Part shown: positions 33,138-44,590 of the stretch, piece by piece
How the letters are laid out: every line of letters begins with the position of its first letter
How positions within the stretch are numbered: the stretch's first letter is position 1
DNA from: Falciphora oryzae
Taxonomy: Eukaryota > Ascomycota > Sordariomycetes > Magnaporthales > Magnaporthaceae
Assembly (NCBI GenBank): GCA_000733355.1
Contig: JNVV01000054.1
Coordinates: forward strand, 160,006 to 224,005
Length of the DNA: 64,000 bases
Reading direction: 5' to 3'
Program-made: the position numbers and the translations under genes
Notes under the pieces: model-generated
Database searches by the model: none
The model's input: only the letters and a program-made list of their open reading frames with translations
What the model was told of the DNA's origin: nothing

Positions 33138-33422
33138 TGTAACAAGGGGTCAAAGACGGCTTGGAGAAGGATCTCTATATTGCAGATAATCTTTCTATGG
33201 GCTCAAGAGATGCTTGAGGAAGAAGGAATCTCTCATGGAAGACATAGGAGATGGCAGGGTTTATATAAACCACCCTGTGATCCGTGCGAAGTATCGAGTA
33301 CATGATTCACACTGCCCTTCCGGCCTTCGGCCTTTGGGCCTCGGGGCCGTTGGGCACCTATACCGGTTCCCGGACCTTCTGTGGGGCCGATTAGGTGAGT
33401 CCACAGGTTCTTCCGTGTGACA
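33138..33422 (+). repeat. Solo LTR, family 2, with 5-bp target duplication
   Basis: A 285-bp element begins TGTAACAAGGGGTC and ends CCGTGTGACA. It is flanked on both sides by TCTGG (33133-33137 and 33423-33427), the 5-bp duplication left by LTR retrotransposon integration. It contains TTTATATAAACC at about 33260. A near-identical second copy lies at 56588-56872. No gag or pol sequence adjoins it. Confidence 0.9.
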
Positions 33423-33427
33423 TCTGG

Positions 33428-33718
33428 TGACCATCGCGAAATTCACTGTCACATTGCAAAGCACGGGACCGTTTATGCTCGTCCTTAAGGGGTTGAATTG
33501 GACTTGATACCTATGCAAAATGCAGGAGCCTTTCAAAACAAATATCAAACCAAAGCTATAGAAAACATCCATCCACCACAACCAACCCAACCCGCCGCCT
33601 CCTGAACCGCGTATGCTTCCACAAAAAACCCGATCAAAACAAAACAAAGAAAGAAAGACGGGCAGAGAAGATGGCTTCGCGGCCACCTTGAGACTCTGCT
33701 ACCAGTCTATCGGGGAAT
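33428..33718. other. Short intergenic stretch
   Basis: Nothing recognised. It includes the 3' flank of the repeat-peptide precursor gene that ends at 33719. Confidence 0.4.
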
Positions 33719-34177
33719 TTACTCCCAGTGCTTATCGAAGTCGCGGGCCTCAAGGGTGTCGACAACGTCACGCCCGGTGAGGCCCACAGCTGACGCGGCG
33801 ATTTTCACAGAATTCGAGAATATCTGTGCTTCGTTCTTCAGGGTTTTGCCGACCTTGCTGAAGAACTTGTTGAATGCGCTCTTGGGGTCGCGGGCCTCGA
33901 TAACGTCACGCCCGGTGAGGCCCACAGCTGACGCGGCGATTTTCACAGAATTCGAGAATATCTGGGCTTCGTTCTTCAGGGTTTTGCCGACCTTGCTGAA
34001 GAACTTGTTGAATGCGCTCTTGGGGTCGCGGGTGTATATCATATCGCGGGCCTCGAGGCCGGAAAAGTCATCGCGGATAGCGAGGTCGCCCGACAAAGGC
34101 AGGGGCGCGCCGGCGGCGGAGGTGACCATAAGGCCGGCCACGAGGACCTGGGCGAACGAGAGCTTAGAAAACTGCAT
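33719..34177 (-). CDS. Secreted precursor with two near-identical 46-residue amphipathic repeats, unknown function
   Basis: A 152-residue ORF. Residues 1-24 form a signal peptide (MQFSKLSFAQVLVAGLMVTS then AAGAP). A short propeptide-like stretch ends at LEARD. Two repeat units follow, each beginning DPKSAFNKFFSKVGKTLKNE and ending ASAVGLTGRD, separated by VIEAR; the last unit is followed by LEARD and a short tail. Each unit is rich in Lys, Phe, Ser and Ala, has no Cys, and could form amphipathic helices. Arg-ending EAR boundaries resemble propeptide cleavage sites in other fungal secreted precursors, so release of two identical peptides of about 40 residues is a reasonable inference. At DNA level the unit is 138 bp with only one or two differences, so the duplication is recent or kept identical. 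I do not recognise the family. The start fits the signal peptide; the ORF extends upstream without support. Confidence 0.72.
   Translation of the reverse strand: MQFSKLSFAQVLVAGLMVTSAAGAPLPLSGDLAIRDDFSGLEARDMIYTRDPKSAFNKFFSKVGKTLKNEAQIFSNSVKIAASAVGLTGRDVIEARDPKSAFNKFFSKVGKTLKNEAQIFSNSVKIAASAVGLTGRDVVDTLEARDFDKHWE
33764..34030 (-). repeat. 138-bp tandem coding repeat (two units)
   Basis: AACGTCACGCCCGGTGAGGC at 33764 recurs at 33902, a period of 138 bp (46 codons). Within the unit I saw a single synonymous change (Ala codon GCA versus GCC). Confidence 0.9.
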
Positions 34178-35326
34178 TTTTGCTGCTGATGTGCGAGACG
34201 GTTCAGGGTTGGCGATATCTGGTTCGGAACGAAAAGAAAAAAAGGAAAGGGTGGCGGGTAGAAGGAGGATGAAAGTGAGAATGAAACGAACAAAAGGAAA
34301 CCGACAGAAGGAAAAGACAAAAGGAAAAAAAGACAAGGAAAAAAAGACAAAAGGAAAAAAAAGACAAAAGGAGATGCTATCCGGGGATGGGGAGAAAGGA
34401 GGAGCAAAAGAGGCTTGATGGTGGTGGATGGGCAGCTATTTATCGTCCTTTGGCATGCATCGCAGCGTTACCTGGTTTTGCTGCTATTTCCGACCAACTA
34501 GCAGCATCCGTACGGGCGGGTCTACCAGGCCAGTGGAGCCCGATACACGTTTAGAAACGCGCATTGACGCGAGGGTGGCATCCTTCAAGTCGCATCCCGG
34601 AAGATGGAAGCCGCGCTACGAAAACATTAAGGTTGGGCAACGCGCATTGATAGCAGGGGGTATGATCTCCCCTCGAGTCGCGTTAGTAAAGAACGTGGCA
34701 GCCGTGCGTTGCTGCGGGGAACCGTCGGTGAGGCGCCCATCATTGCGCTTCGTTAAACTATTTGGCGGCCCAAAATTAGCCCGATTATGAAACAAAGCTC
34801 CGCCATCAGCCCCTTTGCACCACAGAGTCGATCAACTGGGAAACCACTTTTCCTTCCAATTTTAGGTAGGCCCAGGGAAACACCACCCTGGTCATAGGCA
34901 GCGTAGCCGTCGGGTCCGGAGCGCGAGGAGGCCGCTACATTGCAGCCACCCTAACACTGGAGGTTGGTGCAGTTGTGTATGAACAGACAGACGCGCCATC
35001 CATCCCGCCGATGTCCTTCCATATGATTTGCACATACAGCCACCACTGTTTTTTTTGCACCACAAAAGCTAGCCGCAGCGACCACCGCACGCTCCTAGCG
35101 AATCCTGTCAGTGTCTTGGCAAGATCAACCGAGATCGTCGGCTTACAACACCGCAGTTCTTGGGCAGGAAACGGAAGGGGCAAAAATCGGGAGAGCAGCA
35201 AGCGAGATATCGGCAAGTCTCCACTGAAATGCTGGGGGTCTCTCCCCCAAGGGGTCCCTGCAAAGATGGTGTTTGACTCGGGTGACAGCCAGACAGAATG
35301 CATGCACGATGCCTGCTTACAGGACC
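34178..35326. other. Upstream of repeat-peptide gene; no other gene recognised
   Basis: Purine-rich runs on the plus strand at 34220-34400 give a C/T-rich leader on the minus strand. A possible TATA-like ATAAATAG on the minus strand lies near 34440, about 260 bases before the ATG. No domain-bearing ORF was found. Confidence 0.45.
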
Positions 35327-36595
35327 TGAGAGAGAGAGAGAGAGAGTTTATTTAACGTCGGAAAATCGGGATCTACCAGTCCCTGCCTCCCAAGGGGCAT
35401 ACGACGTGCTAGCGCTACCTAAGCTTGACACTAGGCTATATGTTGCTATCGAGGCGGCTAACAGAATCAAACCGTGGGGCAAGCCCAAGGCACACGGAGT
35501 TCGGGCCGCATTCCGGCGCTCCTTGTTGGTGAGCGGGCAATCGGCAAAAGGGCGTAAAGACGCCGGGGCGTTGTGAGCGCTGCGGGTGGTAGTAGTGCTG
35601 TCGGCCGGCGGGTGTGCCGGAAAAGGGGTGAGGCCAGGTTTGGGCGGGGAGGTCCTCGGGACTACCCCTGGGCCCGGCCGGATGTGCGGGGGACTAGCGA
35701 GCCTAATGTGTCACGGCACCCAAGGGGTCACGTGCCCAGGCCCTCTGCACGGGCGCCTCCGGCCCCAGCCTACTCCGAATACCATCTTCCTGCTACTCCA
35801 ATTCCTCTGCCCTCGACTGCGTTGACATAATGCCGGTCCGGTTAAAGTGACATAAACAAAGGGAAGAGGGTAGCATAAAAGAGGGCACAGGTTGTGCACC
35901 AGCCTTTAGAGCCCGTTACTATCGCCCGGCAATAGTGAAATAGTTGGTAGCCTCGACGATCGAGGCAAAAAGGAGGGGCTTTTGGAGTAGCCGTTTCCAA
36001 TATCCCGGCCTATCAAAAGCCGGGGCGGGGTCCGTTTTTGGCCACTTGTTTTCGAGCGCCCTAGCCAGCCTGCAAAACACAGGGTGGGAAGGAGATTTAT
36101 TTCTCCCACACCGGCACGGGTTGTCGTCCTCGTGTCCGAATTTTCGGTGGCACCAGTCGAAGTCCCCGTGGCCTGTGCGTGCGGCTATCAGCCGTTGCAG
36201 AACACTCCGGTCAGTTGTAAAGCTTCGGGTGTGTGTTGTGGTGCCGGCGGGATGCCTATGGCCTTGTACCGACCCGGGCAGTTGTTATGGGACCATGCGT
36301 TGCGGGCGTCCCGGGCCATTTTCCGGGCTAACGCTTTTACTCCCGCCACTGTTGGTTTGGCATGTTGGGGTATCGGCAGGGCCGATCCCAGCTTTGCTTC
36401 CGCGTCTGCCTCTTCGTTCCCGGGGATTCCTGTGCGGCCTGGAGACCAGCGGACGTGCACCCGGTACTTGTTCGTAAAATAATTAATGAACCTCTTTAAA
36501 AGCCCCTTGCGAGCTGTCCGGTGCCGTGCTTAGGAAGCCGTTAGCCGCCGAAGTGTTATCCGGGCACAGATGGAAAGCGCAGTTGCGAAATCTCC
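35327..36595 (-). mobile_element. 5'-truncated non-LTR retrotransposon (LINE), copy A
   Basis: The minus strand encodes the end of a LINE reverse-transcriptase polyprotein. It covers an RNase H segment with VHVRWSPGRTGIPGNEEADA and the following zinc-knuckle region, but stops and frame changes break it. The 3' untranslated part runs to a (CT)n tail at 35327-35346. It is homologous over its length to 56873-58125 on the plus strand. A 144-bp insertion with TGTCAC/GTGACA ends (35709-35852) is present only in this copy. The 5' end stops inside the RNase H domain. Confidence 0.8.
35709..35852 (+). mobile_element. 144-bp insertion inside LINE copy A, with short inverted ends
   Basis: Starts TGTCACGG and ends AAAGTGACA. 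It is absent at the equivalent place in LINE copy B, where CCTAATAGTACAAAGGG is continuous on the reverse strand. The left part contains GTCACGTGCCCAGGCCCTCT, also seen in altered form near 42175-42215. It could be a small solo LTR or a MITE; no clear target duplication was seen. Confidence 0.5.
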
Positions 36596-37943
36596 AAACT
36601 GTCACGGTTCGGCAGTAGGAGCCTCCACCCACTTGCTACCAAAAGGACGACTAAGCCAAAGTTGAGACTTTGGCTCAATTGGAGGCTCAAGTACCCTCTG
36701 TGAGGCAAGGCTGCACGAGAGGGCACGCCAAGCCATAGCAACAAGGGTATTATGGGCTGCTCTGTGAATTGTACGCCCAATGCTTTGGAGTGCGAATCCG
36801 TCCAGAGTAAAGGCAGAGAGAAAAGATGGGGTTTGGTGTGTATGATGTAAAAAAGACGACGGAGAGATTGAATTGTCACGAACGGGCGCCTGGCGGGCAG
36901 AACAAAGTTTAGATAATGGCATTTTGAAATGTGCCAATGCTGAGGGGGAGAGTGTTCACCAGGTAATGCATCCAGGCACTTGTGTCGATGGGTGCCGGGC
37001 CAGAAAATGGTTCGCCTGGGGTGACGGGTCGACCGGTGATGTTCTGTAAGTCGGCCGTGTGCCCACATGTGATTTTACCCAAGTTATATAGTGGTTGGAA
37101 AAGGAGGGATAGAGGGTAATGGAATGACAAGTTGCTGAGGTACCTCCTTCGCTGCTAGAGTTCAAGGTGCGCCAACTGCAGTTCTATGTGTGTGATGTCA
37201 TGCGTGTCCTGGAATGGAGTGACATCTTCCTCGCCATCGCGCGGGAAGGGACCCCGGGGGCCGCTGCCCGCTAGCTGGGCCCAAATACGGTTCGGGCGCG
37301 ACCGCCAAGGCAAACACGATGTAAGCGGATCTAACGTGTGGAGGCATCACCACCATCACAAGTGTGATTTCTTTTTGGTCCGGAACGGCTCGGTCAAGCC
37401 GAAGTCCAGTACGTGAAGCACTTCTTCATCGATACGGCCCGCAATTTCGCCGGCCCCTGGTGGTGGCGGCCGCAGCACGTTGTTCGCGTGTCCCTGTAGT
37501 AGCAACACCCCCAGCGCCGGCGGCGCCCCGTTCAAAAGCTTCTTGGGCCTGATTCAGCTGCACAATGGACCGGGCGGCATACCTGGCAGCTCCCGCGACG
37601 GGGGTGCGGCTGCGCCCTTCTTGCCACTGGACCGGGGCGGCGGGCCGGTTATTGAAAGAACACTGCAACCCCCTCGCCTGGCTGTTGACGAAAATCCTCG
37701 TTGAAGCGCAGTAGGAGGGGAACTGATTATCCCAAAAGCGGATGTAGCCGCGGTCGGGCTTCCTCTAAAGATGGTGCGAATGAAGAATAATTGAAGATGT
37801 ATCTGTCTGTAACTATCCCGTAAACGAGTGCAAGTTTATGTAGTTTCGCACGGCAGCCGTGGCCCGGACTAGCCTCACGACGAGATGGCATCGGTAAGAG
37901 GTTCGAGATGCCGCGAGGGCGACAGCCTCCGGCGCCCTCGGTG
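36596..37943. other. Probable retroelement debris, no gene recognised
   Basis: On the minus strand a TGTCATTCC...TATATAA...GTTCGTGACA stretch at 36874-37129 has LTR-like ends and a TATA box, but no target duplication and no second copy in the window. ORFs across the region have no recognisable domain. Confidence 0.35.
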
Positions 37944-39290
37944 TCACCACCACAACGGGAATGGAATGACGGTTGTAGGAGATTGCCTGGATAGCCAGCC
38001 CAGATGTCTCTGCTGCCACGGCTTCCACGGCGAAGCTTTTCCAGAAGTGCCGACATCGAAAGTTCGCCCCGGTTGGACCAGCGAATCACAGGGGCAATCC
38101 CCCTCAGAAAGCATCGCCAAACACGGAGACGCGGCGAACACGGGACCCCTGGCCATCCTTGTTGATGTCTCCAGAACCCTCAGCGGCGTGGTGCCGTCGT
38201 CGGATGCGCATTTGCTTTTGTACTTGTGGAACTCGTTGAACACGAACAACGATGCATGGAGCTTCTTCTTCTCGCGGTTGAGTTGGCCTAGTCCGTGCGA
38301 ACTCGCCAACACGACGTCCAGCGACATACCCTTAACGCCGATCAACGTGTTGTGTTTCATCACGTTGCCTTTCTCGACGAGGCCGTGGTCGTCTCCCGGC
38401 TTTGTGTCGTTGTGCGCCACCCAGAGCATCAAGAGGTCCGCCGTCGCCGCCTGCGAGTCGTCGATCCAGCCTCTCCATGCGCCCACCCACTGCGACGCTA
38501 GCCCCGGCGGCACGATCAAGTACGCCGACCTGCCCGCCCAGTGGTTGGCGATGTAGTACGTGTCGCTGTCCTCCTCGCAGTAGCACGCAAACGACCGCCC
38601 GCCCTTGCTCGGGCACTTTCCGCGGGTGCCCTTGGGCAGGTGGCGATCCGCCCGTCCGCTTCTGCGGTCCTCGTGAATCTCAAGCTGGTTGACCATAATC
38701 TGCGCCAGCAGCACGCAAACGAGGATTTTGGCCACGCTCTTGCTCAGCCCCATCTCGTCGCAATAAACGATAGCTGTGCGGCCGTCATCGTACTTCAACT
38801 GCATTAACACGCGCCACGTGTATTCCATCTGGTATAGGCAAGCCGTGCGCTTAAAACCGCCGAGCTTGATCGAGCCGCGGTCGTCGTCGTCTGTCGCTTC
38901 GGCCGCCTCGAAAGTGAGAAGCTCCTCCAGCGATATGTTGAGAAAAGTGGCTAGGAGCCTTTTAACATCATTCCCGATTTCCCAGTTGTAAAGGCCAATA
39001 TTGATCTTCTGCTAGAGGCGCTGCAGATTGTCCGCCTGTCAGCTCGTTGACAACGCCGACGCGGCGTCAGCTTCGTCGCCCTCGTCCGCGTCGTCGCTAA
39101 TCAGGATCGCCTCATCGCTCGCATCGCCACCCCGCGTAAGGCTCATGCCGGAGATAGCACCATAGCCCGACTCGCTGTCGTCGTCAGGTATAATCACCTC
39201 GGGCCCCGTGCCGCCTTTTTGCGCCCCCGTTTGGCTCGCCGCCGCGGCTGCGTCGTCGACCTCGCGGATGACTTAGCTTTCAGGATTCAG
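37944..39290 (-). pseudogene. SNF2-like helicase/ATPase fragment, decayed
   Basis: The 294-codon ORF 38828-37944 carries a motif I-like CDEMGLSKSVA, where active SNF2 proteins have DEMGLGKT, followed by ILVCVLLAQI. Later it has a motif II-like FVFNEFHKYKS (DEFH or DEAH expected). In-frame sequence continues upstream to a stop at about 39014, with FEAAEATDDDDRGSIKLGGF, and beyond it an acidic stretch (ILISDDADEGDEADAAS). Family proteins translocate on DNA to remodel chromatin or repair. Altered motif I and II residues, internal stops and lack of the second RecA domain point to a dead copy. Confidence 0.65.
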
Positions 39291-39452
39291 GAGGCTAATG
39301 CACGAGTTATTTCCTGCTCCGAAAACCTCGGGAACACGCTGGACACGTTCCGAAAAGCCATCCCCCAATACACTGTATTGGTTCTGAGGGCTATCGACCC
39401 TGTGAAGGTCACGGATGGGTCTTTGGGGAGTGCTACGCAGAGTCCACCAGGG

Positions 39453-40200
39453 CTAAGTGGCTGCAACGCCCAGCCGAAAAAAAAGACTGCTGTGATGTAG
39501 GTTGTCGGGTACAGGAGCTAATCCAAGGGCAAAAAAGTCGGGATGCTGCTGTGCGAAAAAAGATATGTCGCTCCGAGCGTCGAGGAGTTGGCCAAGTAAG
39601 ACAGCGCGGCCTTTCTCGAGATATAATAGCGCGTCATCGAGACGGCCCGACTCGAGGTGGAATGCGCAAAGATCGGCAGCCACTCCAGCGAAGGTTTTGA
39701 TAATAAACTGCTGTTTGCACGATTGAGCCACCGAGTGTTGACTGTTGGTAGCAGCTCGATAATATCCTTCCCGAGCCGAATAGCCGATGATATAACGACA
39801 GTGGTGTTTGGGCCTTCAGGAAGCGAGAACGTCGTCTGCCATCCGGGAAAGTCAAGGGTCGGTGATTCCCTTTTTGCTTCTGGAATCCTCGAGGTTGTAG
39901 AGGTCGGGGTACTTAGCGGCGTAGATCGAAGCCTGCACCATAGCTTTAAAACGGTCAACTTGACTGGACGAATCGGGCGACTGGGCTTTCGACCGCCCCA
40001 AATTAGTTCTACCCGCAAACAGGGTTTGAACGAGTAAACTATTGGATTTAAGTCGGAGTGGACCCGCGTCATGTCTACGCACGACAAGCGAGGGCGCACA
40101 ATTAGCTGGAAGCATCGGACGGCATATGCGGTGTCTTCGCAATGGCACGCGGTTTGATCAAAGGCCCAAGGACCAGCTCGCTGCGTTGGGGCACAAATTT
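39453..40200 (-). pseudogene. TPR/CHAT-domain protein remnant
   Basis: Fragments in two or three frames read in order. They are KAMVQASIYAAKYPDLYNLE, SLYHRLFGSGR in a shifted frame, and QQFIIKTFAGVAADLCAFHL followed by LEKGRAVLLGQLLDARSDIS. The last block resembles the linker just before the CHAT peptidase domain in fungal TPR-CHAT proteins. The CHAT domain itself is not seen. Such proteins are linked to fungal programmed cell death and immunity by domain content. Frameshifts make this a pseudogene. The family call rests on a short motif, so it is moderate. Confidence 0.55.
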
Positions 40201-41099
40201 GAGATGTAAGGCACGGAACAGTGGAGCCTGTGGAGGGCAGGCACAATGAGGTCGGCAGCATCCACCATCAGAACCAATGAAAGGATGCTTACTTGCCCAC
40301 AAACGGAGTTCAGCGAATGGATGAGCGGTCGGACCAAAGGGAGTGTGTGAATGGAGTGAGTCAGCGGAGATGGCTCTGCATGTCGGCTTCCGGATGGAGC
40401 AGGCCCATTTCGAAATGGCTCGATCATAGGAGCATAAAAAGCATACATGCCCCAGCAGTTAGAGGATTGGAATTCTCGTCCTTCCCACAGCAGCAAGCAA
40501 ATAGCGACAGGAACGGCAGAGCAGTAAGAATAGGTTCAGACCCTCTCTCTCATGCAGTTATTCCTTAGGCTAGGAGCACATATCTGCAACAGCTAGCCAG
40601 CGGGATTAACAGAGTGATCAGTCAAGATGAACGGAGATGCATTTATTTCAAGCTTGGTGGTAGGCTATGGAGTAATCCGCTTGGTGGTAAGCTGTGAAGT
40701 AGTATTCCGCTTTGTCGATGAATATGGGAACGGAATCGACAGGTCGCGAGGACTTGGACAGGGTTCGGGACCCCTCGCAGCCCCAGATTTCGTCGACGAC
40801 CCCATGGACGTGGACGAGCGCGAAGACGTGGAGATGGCTAATGCTGGCATGTAATCAGAGTTGAAGGTTATGTGCGTTGACGCGCCTCAATTTGTTGGTA
40901 CAGGCTGTTGTGATGTTGACCTTCGCACGGGCGAGGTTCTGCTTGGTCATCCTGATTCGAAGCAGGTGATGATGCGCTTTAATGATGTTCATTTGCAGCA
41001 GCTTTGTCATGGAGTTATTAAGCAGCTCGGGAGATGCCACTTAGTGCTGCAGTGACAGATGAAAATAATCATCATTTTATATGGAATATTCGACCTCGG
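40201..41099. other. Accessory sequence, no gene recognised
   Basis: Two adjacent plus-strand ORFs (40627-40854 and 40861-41055) lie in the same frame-neighbourhood and have no recognisable domain; the first ends with an acidic FVDDPMDVDERED stretch. They may be remnants of one gene, but there is no other support. Confidence 0.35.
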
Positions 41100-41400
41100 T
41101 GTTGGATTGCACTGGCCTGTGCAGGCAATCGGCAGAGCCCAGAGAGAGTCGGATCCTCCGGTCCCGTGATCAGAGATCACGGGATCCGAGGACCCGCAAG
41201 CCCGCGGAGGCTGGGAGCAGGGGAAGGGCCCTTTGGTGATCTGGATCGTGTATATATAGCCTCCCTTCTGCTCCCTCTCTGGCAGATAGATTCCTTTCCT
41301 CTTCGTGCACAATAATAGATCGATCCTCTGATATAAAGGATTGTTGTTCACCCTATTTGGAGATCTCCGAGCCCGACAGGAGTACCAACTCCTACCAACA
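41100..41400 (-). repeat. Solo LTR, family 1, with 5-bp target duplication
   Basis: 301 bp, reading TGTTGGTAGG...CAATCCAACA on the minus strand, with inverted TGTTGG/CCAACA ends. CTCGG flanks it on both sides (41095-41099 and 41401-41405). It contains a TATATATA promoter-like site at about 41250. It is homologous to 32725-33013 in the opposite orientation. Confidence 0.92.
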
Positions 41401-44400
41401 CTCGGGTTGTTTTGGCTGCTGGGAAGGCAGGTGATGTTAAAGGGGGCAAGGTTGAAAATATGCAGATTACGGCGTATGCACAGTTTGCTGGTTTTAAATA
41501 GTTTCATTTGTAAATCGGAATAGGAAATTTCAATTATATAAACGTAATCCAATGCAAAAGTTGTAATAAATACCACAAAAAAAAACGTTTTATCCGAATG
41601 ATCACCACGTAAATGGCCAAAGCTACGGATTGGGAAGGGGCAAAGCCCGTGACACCGAAGCGCAGCGCAGGTGTTCAACCACGACATATAGGAGCATGGA
41701 ATGAGCACCACGAAAAAAGGATGTAGCTTGCACCGCCAGACAGTGAGCGAGTGGAACGAGCGGACATAAGCCCCCGAACGGAGTGAGGTGTGTGAGCGGA
41801 GCGAGTGCACGGAATGCTGACCGACCAGAGGGAGACCATGAGCGCAGCGGATGCTCTGAGAAACCGACAGCGCCGGGATCCGATCAGCAAATCCGTTTTC
41901 GCCACCGGCTTTCGCTAGGGAGAAGAGGAATTCCAGGGCGAGCGCCTCACGGGTGTACTGTGCCCTTTAATGAGCAAGACCTCGGCGTTATCGCCATTCA
42001 TTAGCAGACAGCTTCAATGCGCGAGGGATTTGCATAAGGATAAAGTTACGTACGTTGTGAGAGCCGATAGGTAGGTCGTCAGGATTGGTGGTTAGGTGGG
42101 TTGTATTAGGAAGAATTGCAGGCACCAGGGCCGGAGGCCCTGGGCGCAAGATATCTGTGGGTGCCTGGAGGCCAGGTCACGTGGCCGGCCCAGGCCCTCT
42201 GTCAGCCATGACATACGTATCCTGACTGACGTATCGGCCGGGGCGGTATTCTCGATGATGCACTGAGGCGCGTCGTGGACGACGGCCATATAAAGCGGCC
42301 TGCCCACATGCGGGCGAACATTGAGATAGGGCTCGTTCCGAGTGCGCTCCAGACTACGGCCTCCTGTCGGATTCCGGCATGGCAAAGCTGTTGGCGACAG
42401 GCTCAACCCTTTCGTTAGACTGGGCCGTTTTGCTGCCGCAGTTTCCAAACTGCATTAGCACAAGCAAACAAAACAATAAATGCAGCGCTAACTGCTATCT
42501 TGAGGGCGTCGTCGGCTGGGATACACAGACACCCACTTCATATGTGATTATAGAGCCACAGAGGGTTCACTTCCCCTCCCTGGCAGAGAAACAAAAAGAA
42601 CGAATACCCAGACAGCAACGCATCTGTGTCGGTGTGATGAGGTGTGGTATGTGGGTATATCCGTGCTCTGTACGTATGCAGACGTGTCAAGGTGGGTGTG
42701 CTGGACGGTCTATTGTTCCCAAATACTCGTTATCAAATATTCCGTTTGTCTCTCTAAAGCCACTTCCAATCCTCCAAGCCTCCAGCCTAAAACCATGAGC
42801 TCCAACAGCAACTATGTTGAGGGGTGAAGGAGTGTATCGACATGCCTCGGTCCTCCCTCTGGAACCAGTCCCAATAAGGGCCAGACGAGGTCTTTATACA
42901 GACCGAGTTTCGGAGAGGGCACGTAGCTATAGAAACTTCTAGATACAAGCGGAGTCGGGTAGACTTGGAAAGGGAGGAATAGAATCTTCCTACAACCTAA
43001 AACGGCTCCTTAGTTGGTGGCTACAGCCGGCAGCAAGGCAAAGGCTGCACATCAAGAGGACAAGGAGTCGTTACCACGCCACCCCCTTAGCAGCGGATGA
43101 CCTACCAGTAGAAATTAGGCTTGCTCGCCGGCGCCACCAACGCGTACGACTGTTGCCGCACGTGTGGCAAACTGCTTTCCCTCGACTGCGCGTCTTATGG
43201 CATATGTGACCGCCGCTAAAAGGGGCATTTAGGCACTGGGGCTGGATTATTGGGACTACACAGGCAAAGATAGGGAATATTGGGCATATTATTAAGGTTT
43301 GTAGTTAACTCCGGCTGGATTTGTTTCTCATTTCCTACCAAAAGGATCAACCCCTGACTAGCCCCCAAGCGCGCCACCATACGCACCAGTTGCATCAACC
43401 CCCGTTGGCAACAACAGGCCTATCGATCGAGCCTGTAACTTCCATCCGATATTCGGGGTTACAAGCGTCCACAGGCCACGTCTGTCATATTGGCTCGACT
43501 CAAAGCAAAAGTTCACAAGCGCCCGCGGCTACGACGGTTCATCTGATGCAGACCTCCGAGCCCCATTGTTTTCGACCTCCTCCGAACTTGGGCCCCCAGC
43601 GGGCTCATACAGACCCTGGTCGGAGCTCCAACAAGCACCACCTCATGTATCTGCTAGGTGAAGGGCGTACCATATCCCCCAAGCAATGGCAGCATCATCG
43701 GAGACTTAATTGTCTCCTTCCCAATCACAACGACTGCCGTGACGACGATGACTAGAATACGTCCAGGAACGGCAAATAGAGCCACTGTCTTGCTCGTCCT
43801 CCTTTCGTTTCTAGTTAAGCCAAGCTCTTCGCTACCCATGGGTCTGCTAAAGCGTATAGCATTAACCCGAAGACGGTGGGCATCCAACGGTCCCCTAAGC
43901 CAGTACACGGGCGCGCCAGCCGCCCTTCTGCCAGAGCTGGAGCTCCTTCTTTATGTGATGGCGCGGCATGCCTTGTTGGGCAGACGCAGCCATATCACGT
44001 TTGCACCAAGGTACTAAGCCCAACGTTGGATACAAGTCAGAGAACTTGTATCTTCTCGTCCTTTTGGCCTAGTTGGATTGGGCTTAGCTAGATTAGCCAG
44101 AGCCGTGACATCACTGAGGATTATTGCGTTTACGACACGGACACAGGATTTTGGGGTTATTTTAAAGAAAGAAAATTTCAGGGCACGTAGGGGCTGGGCA
44201 AATGGAGGAGCAGAAAGATGATATTCGGAGTTGGTTGGTTGATGAAAACGCGCGTGGTATTGACGTCTTCCCGGCTTGCGCCCGTAGGATCATGCACTGG
44301 GGGTTCGTGATATACAGGATCTTGGACAAGAAGCGGCAGCAAAAGGACTCTCAGGGTACACACGGCGACTAGAACAAAAATGGCGCTGAGCTTGGTCGAG

Positions 44401-44590
44401 TTTGGACGCCAGGTGGCGATCTTCCTGTTCGACAAGGGTCTTCTCCTTCTTTCCTTGCGTGCCGATAAAACGCGCGCTGCTGTACGCGAGATGTTACCAG
44501 AAGACTGGAGATAGACATCGCAACAGGGTCAGTTTATTTTGCTGATATCCTGTCCAGGCTAGCGGCTACATAATGAACAGGCTACCCGTC
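41401..44590. other. Gene-poor accessory region (3.2 kb)
   Basis: No ORF with a recognisable domain. GAGCGGAGCGAG-like motifs repeat irregularly around 41740-41860, and a related stretch lies near 40310-40380. CATATAAAGC at 42288 could be an LTR or gene promoter. The minus-strand ORF at 44178-44435 shares an ATATTCGGAGT segment with the LINE copy A insertion. The region looks like eroded repeats. Confidence 0.4.

Noticed and set aside
33764..34030. Tandem repeats as a CRISPR-like array
   Set aside because: Only two adjacent units, coding, no spacers, eukaryotic genome.
33756..34418. 220-codon plus-strand ORF across the 138-bp repeat
   Set aside because: The minus strand gives a signal peptide and regular cleavage-like boundaries; the plus-strand read has none and ends in Lys/Gly-rich low complexity.
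36874..37129. Complete solo LTR with TATATAA
   Set aside because: Ends look LTR-like, but there is no target duplication and no second copy, so it is kept only as a note.
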